A stretch of 64,000 nt of DNA, from the NCBI GenBank assembly GCA_963732795.1, contig CAVTAV010000004.1, positions 1-64,000 of the forward strand, read 5' to 3'. A program made the position numbers and the translations under genes. Position 1 is the stretch's first letter. The number at the start of each line of letters is the position of its first letter. Source of the DNA: CAVTAV01 sp963732795 (GTDB taxonomy: Bacteria > Pseudomonadota > Alphaproteobacteria > CAVTAV01). Under the pieces are notes generated by a model. That model was not told the DNA's origin. It saw nothing but the letters and a program-made list of their open reading frames with translations, and searched no databases. This document shows, one piece after another, positions 37,769 to 46,090 of the stretch.

Positions 37769-38181
37769 AGACACTTTTTCTGCCCATTGTGCGCTCTAAG
37801 GAAAGCGATAGTGCGCGCAGGGACAAGCGGAAATCTCCCCGATCTCCTATACAGCATCCTGAGGTGCGCCTGCTTCGGCATGATGTGCTCTGAATTCTGA
37901 CTTGCTTTTCGGCGATCGCCTTGCCAGCGGCTACAGCACCCAAAGCGGCGGCGCATGAAGATCGGAACGAGCAGATAACAGGGACGCGATTAGCTATACG
38001 ATCGAATAACTTACGGTGACGGCGGGCTGAATAATCGGGCAGTGCGAATGATGGGTCATACCTGTGTCGCCGCCGACTTGTCTTCCCTGATCACCTGGTT
38101 TCAGCCGGAGAGGCTTCATAAATCGTCCCGCTAGACGGGGTAACGCGGTGCTCGAAACCGCTCAATGGGGAGAGAGATCAT
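37769..38181. other. Intergenic region upstream of the TonB receptor
   Basis: 413 bases with no convincing coding frame. It should contain the promoter of the TonB receptor and, if the AraC protein acts locally, its operator, but I cannot point to a clear dyad or direct repeat. The GGGGAGAG directly before 38182 is the ribosome-binding site. Confidence 0.4.
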
Positions 38182-40701
38182 ATGAACAGTATGCGGGTCG
38201 CGCGTCTGCGAAAGGCGGCTTTGATAGCGGGCGTTTCTGCGATTGCCGTCCAGGCAAGTGCAGCGCTGGCGCAGGACCAGCAGGCCCAGCGCAAGGGAAG
38301 CGACGGGCTCACGCTTCAAGAGGTCATCGTAACCGCGCAGAAGCGAGCAGAAAACGCCCAGGACGTTCCGATTTCGATCTCGGCGTTCACGTCGAACATG
38401 CTGCAGGCGAAAGGGATTACTGACGTCGCCTCTATGGGAAACCTTGCTCCCAACGTGACGCTCGATGCCGGAACCCCGTTCTCCGGATCTTCGGCGGTTC
38501 TGTCCGCCTATATTCGTGGCATTGGCCAGAATGATTTCGCCTTCAATCTTGATCCCGGCGTGGGCATCTATCTGGACGGCGTCTATCTGGCGCGGTCCGT
38601 CGGCGCGAACCAGGACCTGCTCGACATCGAGCGAGTGGAGATTCTTAAGGGGCCGCAAGGCACGCTCTTCGGTCGTAACACCATCGGCGGCGCCATATCG
38701 ATCGTGACCAAGCCGCCATCAAAGGATTTCGGTGGAGAACTCGAGGTAACCACCGGGCGGTTCAGCCGGATGGACGTCAAGGGGACGGTCAATGTTCCGA
38801 TCGTTGACGGTCTATATTCCTCGTTCAGTTTCTCGACGAAGCATAACCGTGGCTATCAAAAGCAAATCCCCTTTCCCGGTTTTGCGCAGGGTGTGATCGC
38901 CGACGCGTTCCCCTATTTCGGTTCGGGACACCCCAATCATTTCGGGGGTGAGAATCAATACAATTTTCGCGGCAAGGTCCTGTGGGAAGCCACGTCCGAC
39001 ATGACCGTTACGTTGTCGGCAGACTACCTTCGCCAGGACAATAACGGCGTCGCGACGACCGTCCTAAAGACTTATGGCGATCCCGCCAACCCGGCGGCCG
39101 TATTTGGGCCGTTGTACAACGGTTGCATCGCAGGAGCTCTTCCTGCTTTTGCGATTTCCGACGTCTGCAACAATATCCTCAATGGCACGAACCTCGGTGG
39201 TCTCATCGCCGTCAGTCCGACGCTGCTGTATACCGACCAGTTCATCCCTCCCTCGATCGACCAGACCTACGCCACCGGAAACAGCTTTTCACGGCTGCGG
39301 GACTATGGCGGGTCGATGACGGTCGATTGGAACATAGGCAGCGCGACGCTCAAGTCGATCACGGCCTACCGTGAACTCCACTGGCAGTCGGCTGAGGACG
39401 AGGACGGCTCTCCGCTACCGATCTTGCAGACCTCGTTCGATGAGAACCAGCACCAGTTCAGCCAGGAACTGCAACTGACCGGTGCGGTGCTCGACGATCG
39501 GCTGAGCTACGTGTTGGGGCTGTATTACTTCGACGAAGGCGGCAACCTGCACGACCTCGTGACATTCCCGGCGGGCCTGCTACAGATCGACGGCCAAAAT
39601 TATCTTTCGACGAGGAACTACGCCGGTTACGCGCATCTCAATTACAAAGTGACTGATCGGTTGAGCATCACACTCGGCGGCCGCTATACACATGAGAACA
39701 AGCACTTCACAGGTCTGCAATCCGACCCCAACGGCATCTTCTATAAGTTGAACGGCTACCCCGTGCCGAACGAAGCATCGCGTCAGGCGCTTTGCAATTC
39801 CGGCGCGGCGGTCCCGTCGCTACAGGGCATTCCGGCCGGGCTCTTCTGCTATCCCAACCCGGCGAATATCTACCAGGTTTACCCGGTCGCGCCGGCGGGA
39901 GGGTTCGTGCAGAACTTCAATAATTTTTCGCCGAAGATCGGGCTCGAATACAAGGCGAACGCCGACATATTGTTGTATGCCTCGTTCTCCAGGGGATACA
40001 AGACCGGCGGCTGGACGACGCGTCTGACCACGCCGCAGCCGGCCGGAACGAGCGCACCGACGTTCGGACCGGAAAAGGCGAGTACCTATGAAGTAGGCAT
40101 GAAGTCCGAGCTGGCCGATCACAGGGCGCTGCTGAACATGTCGGGCTTCTATACCCGCTACAACGGCATCCAGCTGAACTTCCAGGTGGGAACGTCTCCG
40201 ACGCTTCAGAATGCGGGCAACGCCGAAATCTATGGGTTCGAGATCGAATTCCAGGCACGTCCGACACAGGCCCTCACGCTTGCGGCAAATGTGGGCTATG
40301 CCCATGCGCGCTATACCTCGTTGTCGCCGTTCGTCACGGGCGTCACGCTGAATTCGCGCCTGCCCAAGACGCCGGAGTGGAAATTCAGCTTTGGACCGCA
40401 ATACGACATCGATCTGAGCGGTCATGGCACGCTTCTGCTGAACGCGGACTATACCCATACGAGCTCGCTGTTTAACGACACCGAAAACACCTTACTCCTC
40501 AAGCGTCCGGCGGCGGACATGTTCAACGCCTCCATCACTTATCGTGAACCCGAGGCGAGGTGGTCGATAGTGCTCGGCGCCACCAATCTCACGAATGACC
40601 GCTATCTGACGACGGGCCAGAACCAGGTTGCGGGTGGCCTGACCTACGGCACCTACAACCGGCCGCGTGAATGGTATCTAACCGGCAGGGTGAACTTCTA
40701 A
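38182..40701 (+). CDS. TonB-dependent outer-membrane receptor
   Basis: An 839-residue outer-membrane transporter driven by TonB-ExbBD. A signal peptide (ALIAGVSAIAVQASAALAQ) is followed by the TonB box region LQEVIVTAQKR, a plug domain to about residue 175 (YIRGIGQNDFAF, DGVYLARSVGANQ, VEILKGPQGTLFGRN) and a 22-strand type barrel that ends in the aromatic residue expected for BamA recognition (TGRVNF). Start ATG 38182 has a strong GGGGAGAG site. It follows an AraC regulator and precedes a BKACE/hydroxyacid dehydrogenase pair, so it probably imports a carboxylated or aromatic nutrient; the substrate is not identifiable. Confidence 0.95.
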   Translation: MNSMRVARLRKAALIAGVSAIAVQASAALAQDQQAQRKGSDGLTLQEVIVTAQKRAENAQDVPISISAFTSNMLQAKGITDVASMGNLAPNVTLDAGTPFSGSSAVLSAYIRGIGQNDFAFNLDPGVGIYLDGVYLARSVGANQDLLDIERVEILKGPQGTLFGRNTIGGAISIVTKPPSKDFGGELEVTTGRFSRMDVKGTVNVPIVDGLYSSFSFSTKHNRGYQKQIPFPGFAQGVIADAFPYFGSGHPNHFGGENQYNFRGKVLWEATSDMTVTLSADYLRQDNNGVATTVLKTYGDPANPAAVFGPLYNGCIAGALPAFAISDVCNNILNGTNLGGLIAVSPTLLYTDQFIPPSIDQTYATGNSFSRLRDYGGSMTVDWNIGSATLKSITAYRELHWQSAEDEDGSPLPILQTSFDENQHQFSQELQLTGAVLDDRLSYVLGLYYFDEGGNLHDLVTFPAGLLQIDGQNYLSTRNYAGYAHLNYKVTDRLSITLGGRYTHENKHFTGLQSDPNGIFYKLNGYPVPNEASRQALCNSGAAVPSLQGIPAGLFCYPNPANIYQVYPVAPAGGFVQNFNNFSPKIGLEYKANADILLYASFSRGYKTGGWTTRLTTPQPAGTSAPTFGPEKASTYEVGMKSELADHRALLNMSGFYTRYNGIQLNFQVGTSPTLQNAGNAEIYGFEIEFQARPTQALTLAANVGYAHARYTSLSPFVTGVTLNSRLPKTPEWKFSFGPQYDIDLSGHGTLLLNADYTHTSSLFNDTENTLLLKRPAADMFNASITYREPEARWSIVLGATNLTNDRYLTTGQNQVAGGLTYGTYNRPREWYLTGRVNF

Positions 40702-40939
40702 AGAAACACCGGCACTGGGACGATGTGGGCCGGGACCGTGCGGTGGAGACGGTCTCGGCCCTCTTTCATGTTCCGGTAAGGCTTGGGCAAGCCCTGCCAG
40801 CAGTTTCGGCGAAACTTGGCAAGAGACAGTCTGCGAATGGGAGCGATGCTTACGTTTAAGTATACCCCCTCAGAGAATGTTCGATCCCAGTTCCTTCCGC
40901 TCCGCCATGATTTCAACTAGTTAGCTGGTAGCCTGATCG

Positions 40940-40958
40940 TTCGTGCGCAAAGCACGAA
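40940..40958. repeat. Inverted repeat overlapping 44-base element copy B
   Basis: TTCGTGC, 5-base spacer, GCACGAA: a perfect 7-base dyad whose right arm is the beginning of the 44-base element. No T-run follows. In copy A only four bases of the dyad are kept (TCGT...ACGA), so the hairpin is a feature of copy B. Confidence 0.5.
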
Positions 40959-40995
40959 GCGCGAACATGTCCTGATTTGCAAACATTTTGCAAAC
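40952..40995 (+). repeat. 44-base element, copy B
   Basis: Same first 10 bases and same last 18 bases (TGCAAACATTTTGCAAAC) as copy A at 35711, with a different 16-base centre, in the same orientation and of the same length. It lies in a 611-base intergenic region (40702-41312) that separates the TonB receptor from the BKACE gene and that otherwise shows only CCTGT-C-ACAGG near 41032 and no credible gene. Confidence 0.6.
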
Positions 40996-41312
40996 CACGT
41001 TGTGAATGCTAGTGCCAGAATAATCACAAACCTGTCACAGGCTTTGCGGCGGTGCAACAATAACACCTGTGCAGTCAAAAGGGTTAGAAGGAGAGGAGAG
41101 TAGGCCTGCCGAGCAAAAAGAAGATCGGAAGGAACGGCGGCGTCCTCTCGAAGAAGGACAATTGGCGTAAGTTCGAATAAGGATTGGATTGTTACTGTCT
41201 CGTCGTAATCGGATCGCAGGCGGTGGCTCGATTTTTTTGTCCCACCACGAGAGGACAGACGCACCGCGCCGGAAGAGACATTTCTGGGCTATTATTGATA
41301 GGGAGGGCGCCT

Positions 41313-42215
41313 ATGCTTGCCGGTAACAAGGTTATGATTACGGTCGCTTTGAACGGCGGCATGCAGCAGGATCGCGAAGGTGCGATCATACCCAAACAGC
41401 CACGCGAAATCGGGGAAGCTGCTGCCCGCTGCTACGAAGCGGGCGCGTCCGTCGTACATGTCCACGCCCGTGACCGCGACGGGAAGAATAGCGGTGACAA
41501 GGCGATTTATGCGGAGATCATTCGGGAGATCCGCGCACGTTCGCCGATTCTCATTCAGACGACCAATGGCATCGGCGTGCGTCGGGATCCTGCGACAGGG
41601 CAGCTCCATTGGCCGTCGGACAAGGAGCGTCTCGGCCTGCTTGAAATTGAACCGCAACAGGACCTCTTCGGGATCGCGGGTGGTTCGGCCGACTTCTATA
41701 ATCCCGAGGGTGGCTACCCCGGCGAGACACCCTATGTAAATTCACCGGAACTGGTACGCAGCACGATCAAGGCAGTCTACGAAAAGGGATCGGCGCTTGA
41801 GTATGAAGTGGTCGAGGCGAGCTCGCTGCACCGGATACTTCGATACGCCGACGAAGGCCTGTTCGATCGGGACCGCGACAATGTCTGGCTGCTCCACGGT
41901 GGGGGCTTCGGTGCGACGCCGCCAATCGCCCGCAATATAATCTTCAATATAGACGAAGGTCTCAGGTTGTTCCCGAAGGCCATCTGGGGTGTCACGGCGA
42001 CCGGCCGGGATATGTTTAGGATCGCGACGTTGGGGCTTGCTATGGGTTGCGATCTCGTCCGCGTCGGATTCGAGGACGGCATTCACTTGCCGGATGGCAA
42101 CGTGGCCAAAGACAATAGCGAAATGGTGAAGGCGGCAGCACAGATTGCGGCGCTCTACGGAGCAAAGCCTGCTTCTGTCGAGGAAGCACGCAAGCGTTTT
42201 CGACTGAAGAGTTGA
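41313..42215 (+). CDS. BKACE-family beta-keto acid cleavage enzyme (DUF849)
   Basis: A zinc TIM-barrel enzyme that condenses a beta-keto acid with acetyl-CoA to give acetoacetate and a new CoA ester (Kce family). The 300-residue protein shows MITVALNGGM at the start, the zinc ligands in VVHVHARDRDG near residue 48, TTNGIG near 82, LLHGGGFG near 200 and the C-terminal VRVGFEDGIHLPDG with the conserved Glu. The start at 41313 is chosen by GGGAGG eight bases upstream; a longer frame to 41184 has no family match. It is 3 bases from the dehydrogenase gene and shares an operon with it. Which keto acid is used cannot be told from sequence alone. Confidence 0.92.
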   Translation: MLAGNKVMITVALNGGMQQDREGAIIPKQPREIGEAAARCYEAGASVVHVHARDRDGKNSGDKAIYAEIIREIRARSPILIQTTNGIGVRRDPATGQLHWPSDKERLGLLEIEPQQDLFGIAGGSADFYNPEGGYPGETPYVNSPELVRSTIKAVYEKGSALEYEVVEASSLHRILRYADEGLFDRDRDNVWLLHGGGFGATPPIARNIIFNIDEGLRLFPKAIWGVTATGRDMFRIATLGLAMGCDLVRVGFEDGIHLPDGNVAKDNSEMVKAAAQIAALYGAKPASVEEARKRFRLKS

Positions 42216-42218
42216 TCT

Positions 42219-43154
42219 TTGACAAAACCAGATATCTTGGTGATTGGCCGATATCTCGCCCAACGGCAGGCCGATTGGGGGCCGGATTATCAACTGCACG
42301 TCTTCGACAGCCCTCCACACGACGTTCCACGGGAGATCGCCGCCAGCGTCGAGGTTGTCGTTTGCGGCGGCGACCTTCCTAACGACTTGGTCGATCTCCT
42401 GCCGCGCCTGAAACTTGTGGCGTGCTTCTCCACCGGCTACGCCGGCATCGATCTCTCACATTTGCGAAAGCGGGGCGTCCAGCTCACCAACGGTGCCGGC
42501 GTAAATGCGCACGACGTCGCGGATCACGCGATCGCATTGTTCCTGGGCTGGTGGCATAGCATTCCCACGGGTGATCGACTGATACGAAGCGGCGGTTGGC
42601 GGGAAAAGATCGCGCCCCGGCCATCGTTGCGCGGGCGTCACGCCGGTGTAGTTGGCCTCGGCCGCATTGGCATGGCGATCGCGCATCGCTTGCAAAGCCA
42701 CGAGATGAAGGTGCGCTGGTGGGGGCCAAGAGACAAGCCGGACGCAGGGCTCGAACGCGCGGAAAGCCTGATGGAGCTTGCGCGGTGGAGCGACGTCCTC
42801 TTTATCGCCACCCGGGCCGTTCCGGCGAACGAACACCAGATAAATGCCGATGTTCTTAAGACACTTGGTCCGCAAGGGGTGATCGTGAACATCTCGCGTG
42901 GATTCCTTATGGACGAAACCGCGCTCATTTCGGCCTTGCAGAACGGCGCCATCGCGGGCGCCGCGCTGGACGTGTTCGATTCCGAACCAACCGATGGCGC
43001 TCTTTGGGCCGACTTGTCGAATGTGCTGCTCAGTCCGCATGTCGCTGGTTTCACCCGCGAAGGCGGCGCCGATCTGATCGCCCAGTTGCGCGAAAACGTC
43101 CGACGCTACTTTGCAGGAGAGGCTTTGCTGACGCCCGTCAATGACGCTCCGTGA
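42219..43154 (+). CDS. D-isomer-specific 2-hydroxyacid dehydrogenase
   Basis: A 311-residue NAD(P)-dependent dehydrogenase that interconverts a 2-keto acid and a D-2-hydroxy acid. The nucleotide-binding loop is VVGLGRIGMAIAH near residue 144. The catalytic triad is Arg in VNISRG (about 226), Glu near 256 and His in LSPHVAGFTREG near 273. It resembles the glyoxylate/hydroxypyruvate reductase group. The TTG start at 42219 lies 3 bases after the BKACE stop, so the two genes are translated from one message. It probably feeds or drains the BKACE substrate. Confidence 0.88.
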   Translation: MTKPDILVIGRYLAQRQADWGPDYQLHVFDSPPHDVPREIAASVEVVVCGGDLPNDLVDLLPRLKLVACFSTGYAGIDLSHLRKRGVQLTNGAGVNAHDVADHAIALFLGWWHSIPTGDRLIRSGGWREKIAPRPSLRGRHAGVVGLGRIGMAIAHRLQSHEMKVRWWGPRDKPDAGLERAESLMELARWSDVLFIATRAVPANEHQINADVLKTLGPQGVIVNISRGFLMDETALISALQNGAIAGAALDVFDSEPTDGALWADLSNVLLSPHVAGFTREGGADLIAQLRENVRRYFAGEALLTPVNDAP

Positions 43155-43223
43155 TGATCACGGGAGTGTTGTTCGATCTGGGTGGATGAGCTGGATCCTG
43201 CGTCTTGCGAAGATCTGACGGCG

Positions 43224-43694
43224 CTAGGGCGAGCGAAAACTGCATAAGGTGGCCCGGAGGCCAATCGGGGTCACGACGGCTGCGAGCAATGCGCCATAAG
43301 CAATCTTGATGGCTAAGGCCGCCCCCCAGGCAACCATCTCTCGCCCCGACAGGCCGAGTAAAGTTGCAGCCGCGGCGACGCCAAGAGCCGCGGAAATGAC
43401 CGCGAGGAAGAGGGCCCGGGCCAGTTGGGTTTTGGGAAGGCGGGACTTGCCCTGCCACACGTTGATCTGACCTGTGCGCAGTTTCCTCAAGGCCAGCGCA
43501 CCCGGTACCAGAGCAGACATGAAGGCGATCATGAAGCTCTGTGGTAAGAAATCGAAGGCGAAATTGCCGACGCCCCAAACCGGAGCTGGTTCCCTAAGCC
43601 CAAACACGAGAAGGAAGAAGACCAAACTTAGAATCGCGTTAATTGCGACGCTCAAGCAAGTCTCCTTTGCGATGTGGTTTGCGGCACTGACCAT
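43224..43694 (-). CDS. Small inner-membrane protein of unknown function
   Basis: A 156-residue protein with four hydrophobic segments (AINAILSLVFFLLVFGL, SFMIAFMSALVPGALAL, ALFLAVISAALGVAAAATLL, AWGAALAIKIAYGALLAAVV). I do not recognise a characterised family. GGGAGGGAAT stands directly before ATG 43694. It converges with the BKACE operon. A perfect inverted repeat lies 18 bases upstream of its start, so expression is probably controlled there. Confidence 0.7.
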   Translation of the reverse strand: MVSAANHIAKETCLSVAINAILSLVFFLLVFGLREPAPVWGVGNFAFDFLPQSFMIAFMSALVPGALALRKLRTGQINVWQGKSRLPKTQLARALFLAVISAALGVAAAATLLGLSGREMVAWGAALAIKIAYGALLAAVVTPIGLRATLCSFRSP

Positions 43695-43711
43695 ATTCCC
43701 TCCCGTCGCAA

Positions 43712-43732
43712 AACGTAGCCAGCTGCTACGTT
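43712..43732. promoter_or_regulatory. Perfect inverted repeat upstream of the small membrane protein
   Basis: AACGTAGC, 5-base spacer, GCTACGTT, 18-38 bases upstream of the start codon at 43694. The 8-base arms pair perfectly. A further half-site (GTAGCC) follows at about 43733-43738. It is suited to be a repressor operator or a 5' leader hairpin. No regulator can be assigned. Confidence 0.5.
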
Positions 43733-43905
43733 GTAGCCAGCGGCCTTGGCACCGATGATTTGCCGGTGGTCAACCGCCTCTGGGTGAGAGGCAGTGCCCC
43801 CATCGAAGCGAATCCATGTTTCTGTTGTTCAATTGAATCGTCAAGGTCGTGAAATTTTGAAAGGCTCCGTATTTGACGGCAAGAGGTCTCGGCGATTGCA
43901 CCGAG

Positions 43906-43957
43906 GCCCCCGGACCGAATCGAACGGACACTCCCTTGCGGGAACCAGATTTTGAGT
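43906..43957 (-). other. 3' part of a tRNA-Leu (CAA) gene, probable attachment-site scar
   Basis: On the minus strand the sequence runs from the anticodon loop (TCAAAA) through the 3' anticodon stem TCTGG, the class II variable arm TTCCCGCAAGGGA, the T arm GTCCG-TTCGATT-CGGTC and the acceptor strand CCGGGGGC. One T-stem pair is mismatched and CCA is not encoded. The 5' half is missing, as for the tRNA-Ser piece at 35873. The rest of the 476-base gap (43695-44170) has no gene that I can support. Confidence 0.65.
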
Positions 43958-44170
43958 CCCAATTAGGGCCGTCCGGCTGGTGTTGGAGAGTGCTGAAAGG
44001 TGGGGATTCCTTTGGTTCCGAGTCCATGCAATCTTGCCAGATGACGGCCTGTTGCCTGTCAACGGGGCTGTCAAATCCATTGATGTATGTCTTTTGCAAT
44101 GAGGTAGCGGGGCCTAGCCGCCCATATCCGCAGAGCGGCCCATAGAGGCGTGCCCTGCGGGAAAAACCGA

Positions 44171-44830
44171 CTATGCGGCACACCATCGCAGAATCGTGTC
44201 GGCAACGATTTCCCGCCGTTCCGCTTGAGCGTCCGGGGAGTCCATATCCCAGGCGAATATCTTGGAAAAGGTATACTTGTTTGAGACGTTGAAGAAACAT
44301 AGGGCGCTAATCGACATGTGCAGATTGATCGGGTCGATTTCATGCCGGAACACGCCGCGATCGACGCCCCGGTCCAATATACGCCCCAATAGCTTGACGA
44401 TGGCCCTATTACGGGGCCGGACGCTGTCGAGTTGCCCGATATACTCGCCGCAAAGAATGTTCTCGTTCATGACCATACGGATGAACTGCGGGTGTTGTGA
44501 ATGATAGTCGAAGGTGAACTCACAAATGCGGCGCAGGGCAGCTTCAGGCTCTTCGGCTTCCAGATCCATCTGTGATTCAAGGCTGCGGATGCTGGAGTAG
44601 GCGCGCTCGAGAACGGCCTTGTAGAGGCCTTCCTTGCTTTCGAAATGATAGTAAATCATGCGCTTGCTGGTTTGCGTCTTTTCCGCAATCTCGTCGACGC
44701 GCGCACCGCTCAGCCCTTTGGAAGAGAATTCCTGCAAAGCCACACCCAGAATGTTCTCTCTCACCTTCTCCGAACTCTCGGCGCGTGACTTCACGCCAGC
44801 CGGCTTTTTGCTAGCCTTGCCCACCTTCAT
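44171..44830 (-). CDS. TetR-family transcriptional regulator
   Basis: A 219-residue repressor. The N-terminal helix-turn-helix covers about residues 25-70 (ILGVALQEFSSKGLSGARV, then QTSKRMIYYHFESKEGLY). The C-terminal ligand domain has FTFDYHSQHPQFIRMV and NLHMSISALCFFN, like regulators of aromatic or hydroaromatic catabolism. It lies next to the shikimate/quinate dehydrogenase gene on the same strand, with a 102-base gap. The palindrome at 45956 in the divergent promoter is a good candidate for its operator. Confidence 0.88.
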   Translation of the reverse strand: MKVGKASKKPAGVKSRAESSEKVRENILGVALQEFSSKGLSGARVDEIAEKTQTSKRMIYYHFESKEGLYKAVLERAYSSIRSLESQMDLEAEEPEAALRRICEFTFDYHSQHPQFIRMVMNENILCGEYIGQLDSVRPRNRAIVKLLGRILDRGVDRGVFRHEIDPINLHMSISALCFFNVSNKYTFSKIFAWDMDSPDAQAERREIVADTILRWCAA

Positions 44831-44932
44831 ACACTTGTCCTGACCCGTGCCTCACCTGTTGCGCATCACCGCCGAAGATACGACGCATTGAAGAGCGCAC
44901 ATCCTGACCGCTATGCCCCGAAGGTCAACACG

Positions 44933-45850
44933 TCATACCAGAAAGCCCTTCAGCATACGCTGGCGATCCGCCGTCAAACCAGTAAACAGATCGAAGGCGG
45001 CCGCGGCCTGATAAACAGCCATGCCGGCGCCATCGGCAGTCTTGCACCCCATTTCGCGCGCCATCTGCAACAGCGCCGTATCTCTGGGCACATAGACGAT
45101 GTCAGCCACCCAAAGGACGGCAGACAAGATGTCTCTGGAAGCGGGAGACCCGGGGTGATGATGCATGCCGATGGGCGTCGCATTGATGAGGCCGTTGCTG
45201 CCGGGCATGGCCTCATCCGCATGATCGAAAGCTGAGACTTTGATATCACCGAAACGGGAGGAAACAGAGCGGGCCAAGTCCGCCGCCCGGCTCCCATCCG
45301 TATCGACAATGCGCAAATCGCTGCATCCCTGCTGTGCCATAGAAATAGCGGCAGCGGCGCCGGCCCCCCCGGCCCCGAGCAACACAACCGAATGGATCGG
45401 TTCTCCGCCGAGTTGCCGGCGGAAATTCTCCGTGAAGCCATACAGATCGGTATTGTGGCCCGTTGCCTTACCGTCCCTGAAGACAATGGTGTTCACAGCG
45501 CCGATCACGGCCGCTCGTTGGTCAATATGATCCAGAAGCGGCATCACTTTCTGCTTAAAAGGAAAGGTGACGTTGAGACCGTCCACACCGAGCAGCCGCG
45601 CGGCATCCAGAACCCGCTCCAAGGTGCTGTCGGGCCACCCCATCTGATCGAAATCATACAGGCGGTAGATCAGCCGCATCTGTTGTGCGTCCGCCTCTCT
45701 CTCATGCATTGCCGGAGAGCCTGACCCCTGTATACCGCGGCCAACCAATCCGAGGACGATGTTCTGTTTGCGACCGGTCTTGCCAGAGGCTGCGGAACAG
45801 CAGCCCGACACGGCATTGGGGGAAATCTCGCCTTCAATCATACACATCAA
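44933..45850 (-). CDS. aroE: Shikimate/quinate dehydrogenase
   Basis: An NAD(P)-dependent dehydrogenase that oxidises shikimate to 3-dehydroshikimate (and perhaps quinate). The protein has 305 residues, with an N-terminal extension of about 30. The substrate loop is GSGSPAMHE near residue 41, the catalytic Lys is in NVTFPFKQK near 94, the Asp in GHNTDLYGF near 131 and the nucleotide loop LGAGGAGAAA near 158. The divergence from the biosynthetic SLSP substrate motif and the neighbours (transporter, QuiC) speak for a catabolic, quinate-type enzyme. It is divergent from the TonB receptor remnant across a 240-base promoter region. Confidence 0.88.
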   Translation of the reverse strand: MMCMIEGEISPNAVSGCCSAASGKTGRKQNIVLGLVGRGIQGSGSPAMHEREADAQQMRLIYRLYDFDQMGWPDSTLERVLDAARLLGVDGLNVTFPFKQKVMPLLDHIDQRAAVIGAVNTIVFRDGKATGHNTDLYGFTENFRRQLGGEPIHSVVLLGAGGAGAAAAISMAQQGCSDLRIVDTDGSRAADLARSVSSRFGDIKVSAFDHADEAMPGSNGLINATPIGMHHHPGSPASRDILSAVLWVADIVYVPRDTALLQMAREMGCKTADGAGMAVYQAAAAFDLFTGLTADRQRMLKGFLV

Positions 45851-45933
45851 CCTCTCGGATTCTCTTAAGTGTACAGTCTGGTTAAAAAAACTGCGTCACA
45901 AAATAGCGACCTTCTTCAATATACACTGTGTTG

Positions 45934-45971
45934 TTGACATCGAAAATCGCATCAGTGTACTACATAGTACA
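45934..45971 (+). promoter_or_regulatory. Probable sigma-70 promoter with a perfect palindromic operator
   Basis: TTGACA at 45934-45939 is a consensus -35 box. About 17 bases downstream the -10 region overlaps TGTACTA-CA-TAGTACA (45956-45971), a perfect dyad with 7-base arms. A repressor bound there would block the rightward promoter. The promoter serves the catabolic unit that starts at 46091, and the dyad is also in range of the leftward aroE gene. The TetR protein at 44171 is the likely ligand-responsive repressor. Confidence 0.65.
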
Positions 45972-46090
45972 TAAACGTGTGTCAACGGACGCTTCTTCTG
46001 GCCAAATATCACTAAGGTCGGTCACCGTCAGGATGTTGGGGGGCGCCGTATCGGCCAAGTGCCGGTCCGAAATATAATGAAGACGAAAAA

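Noticed and set aside
40917..41264. Minus-strand frame of 115 codons across 44-base element copy B
   Set aside because: No start signal or family resemblance; it merely reads through the repeat and the BKACE promoter region.
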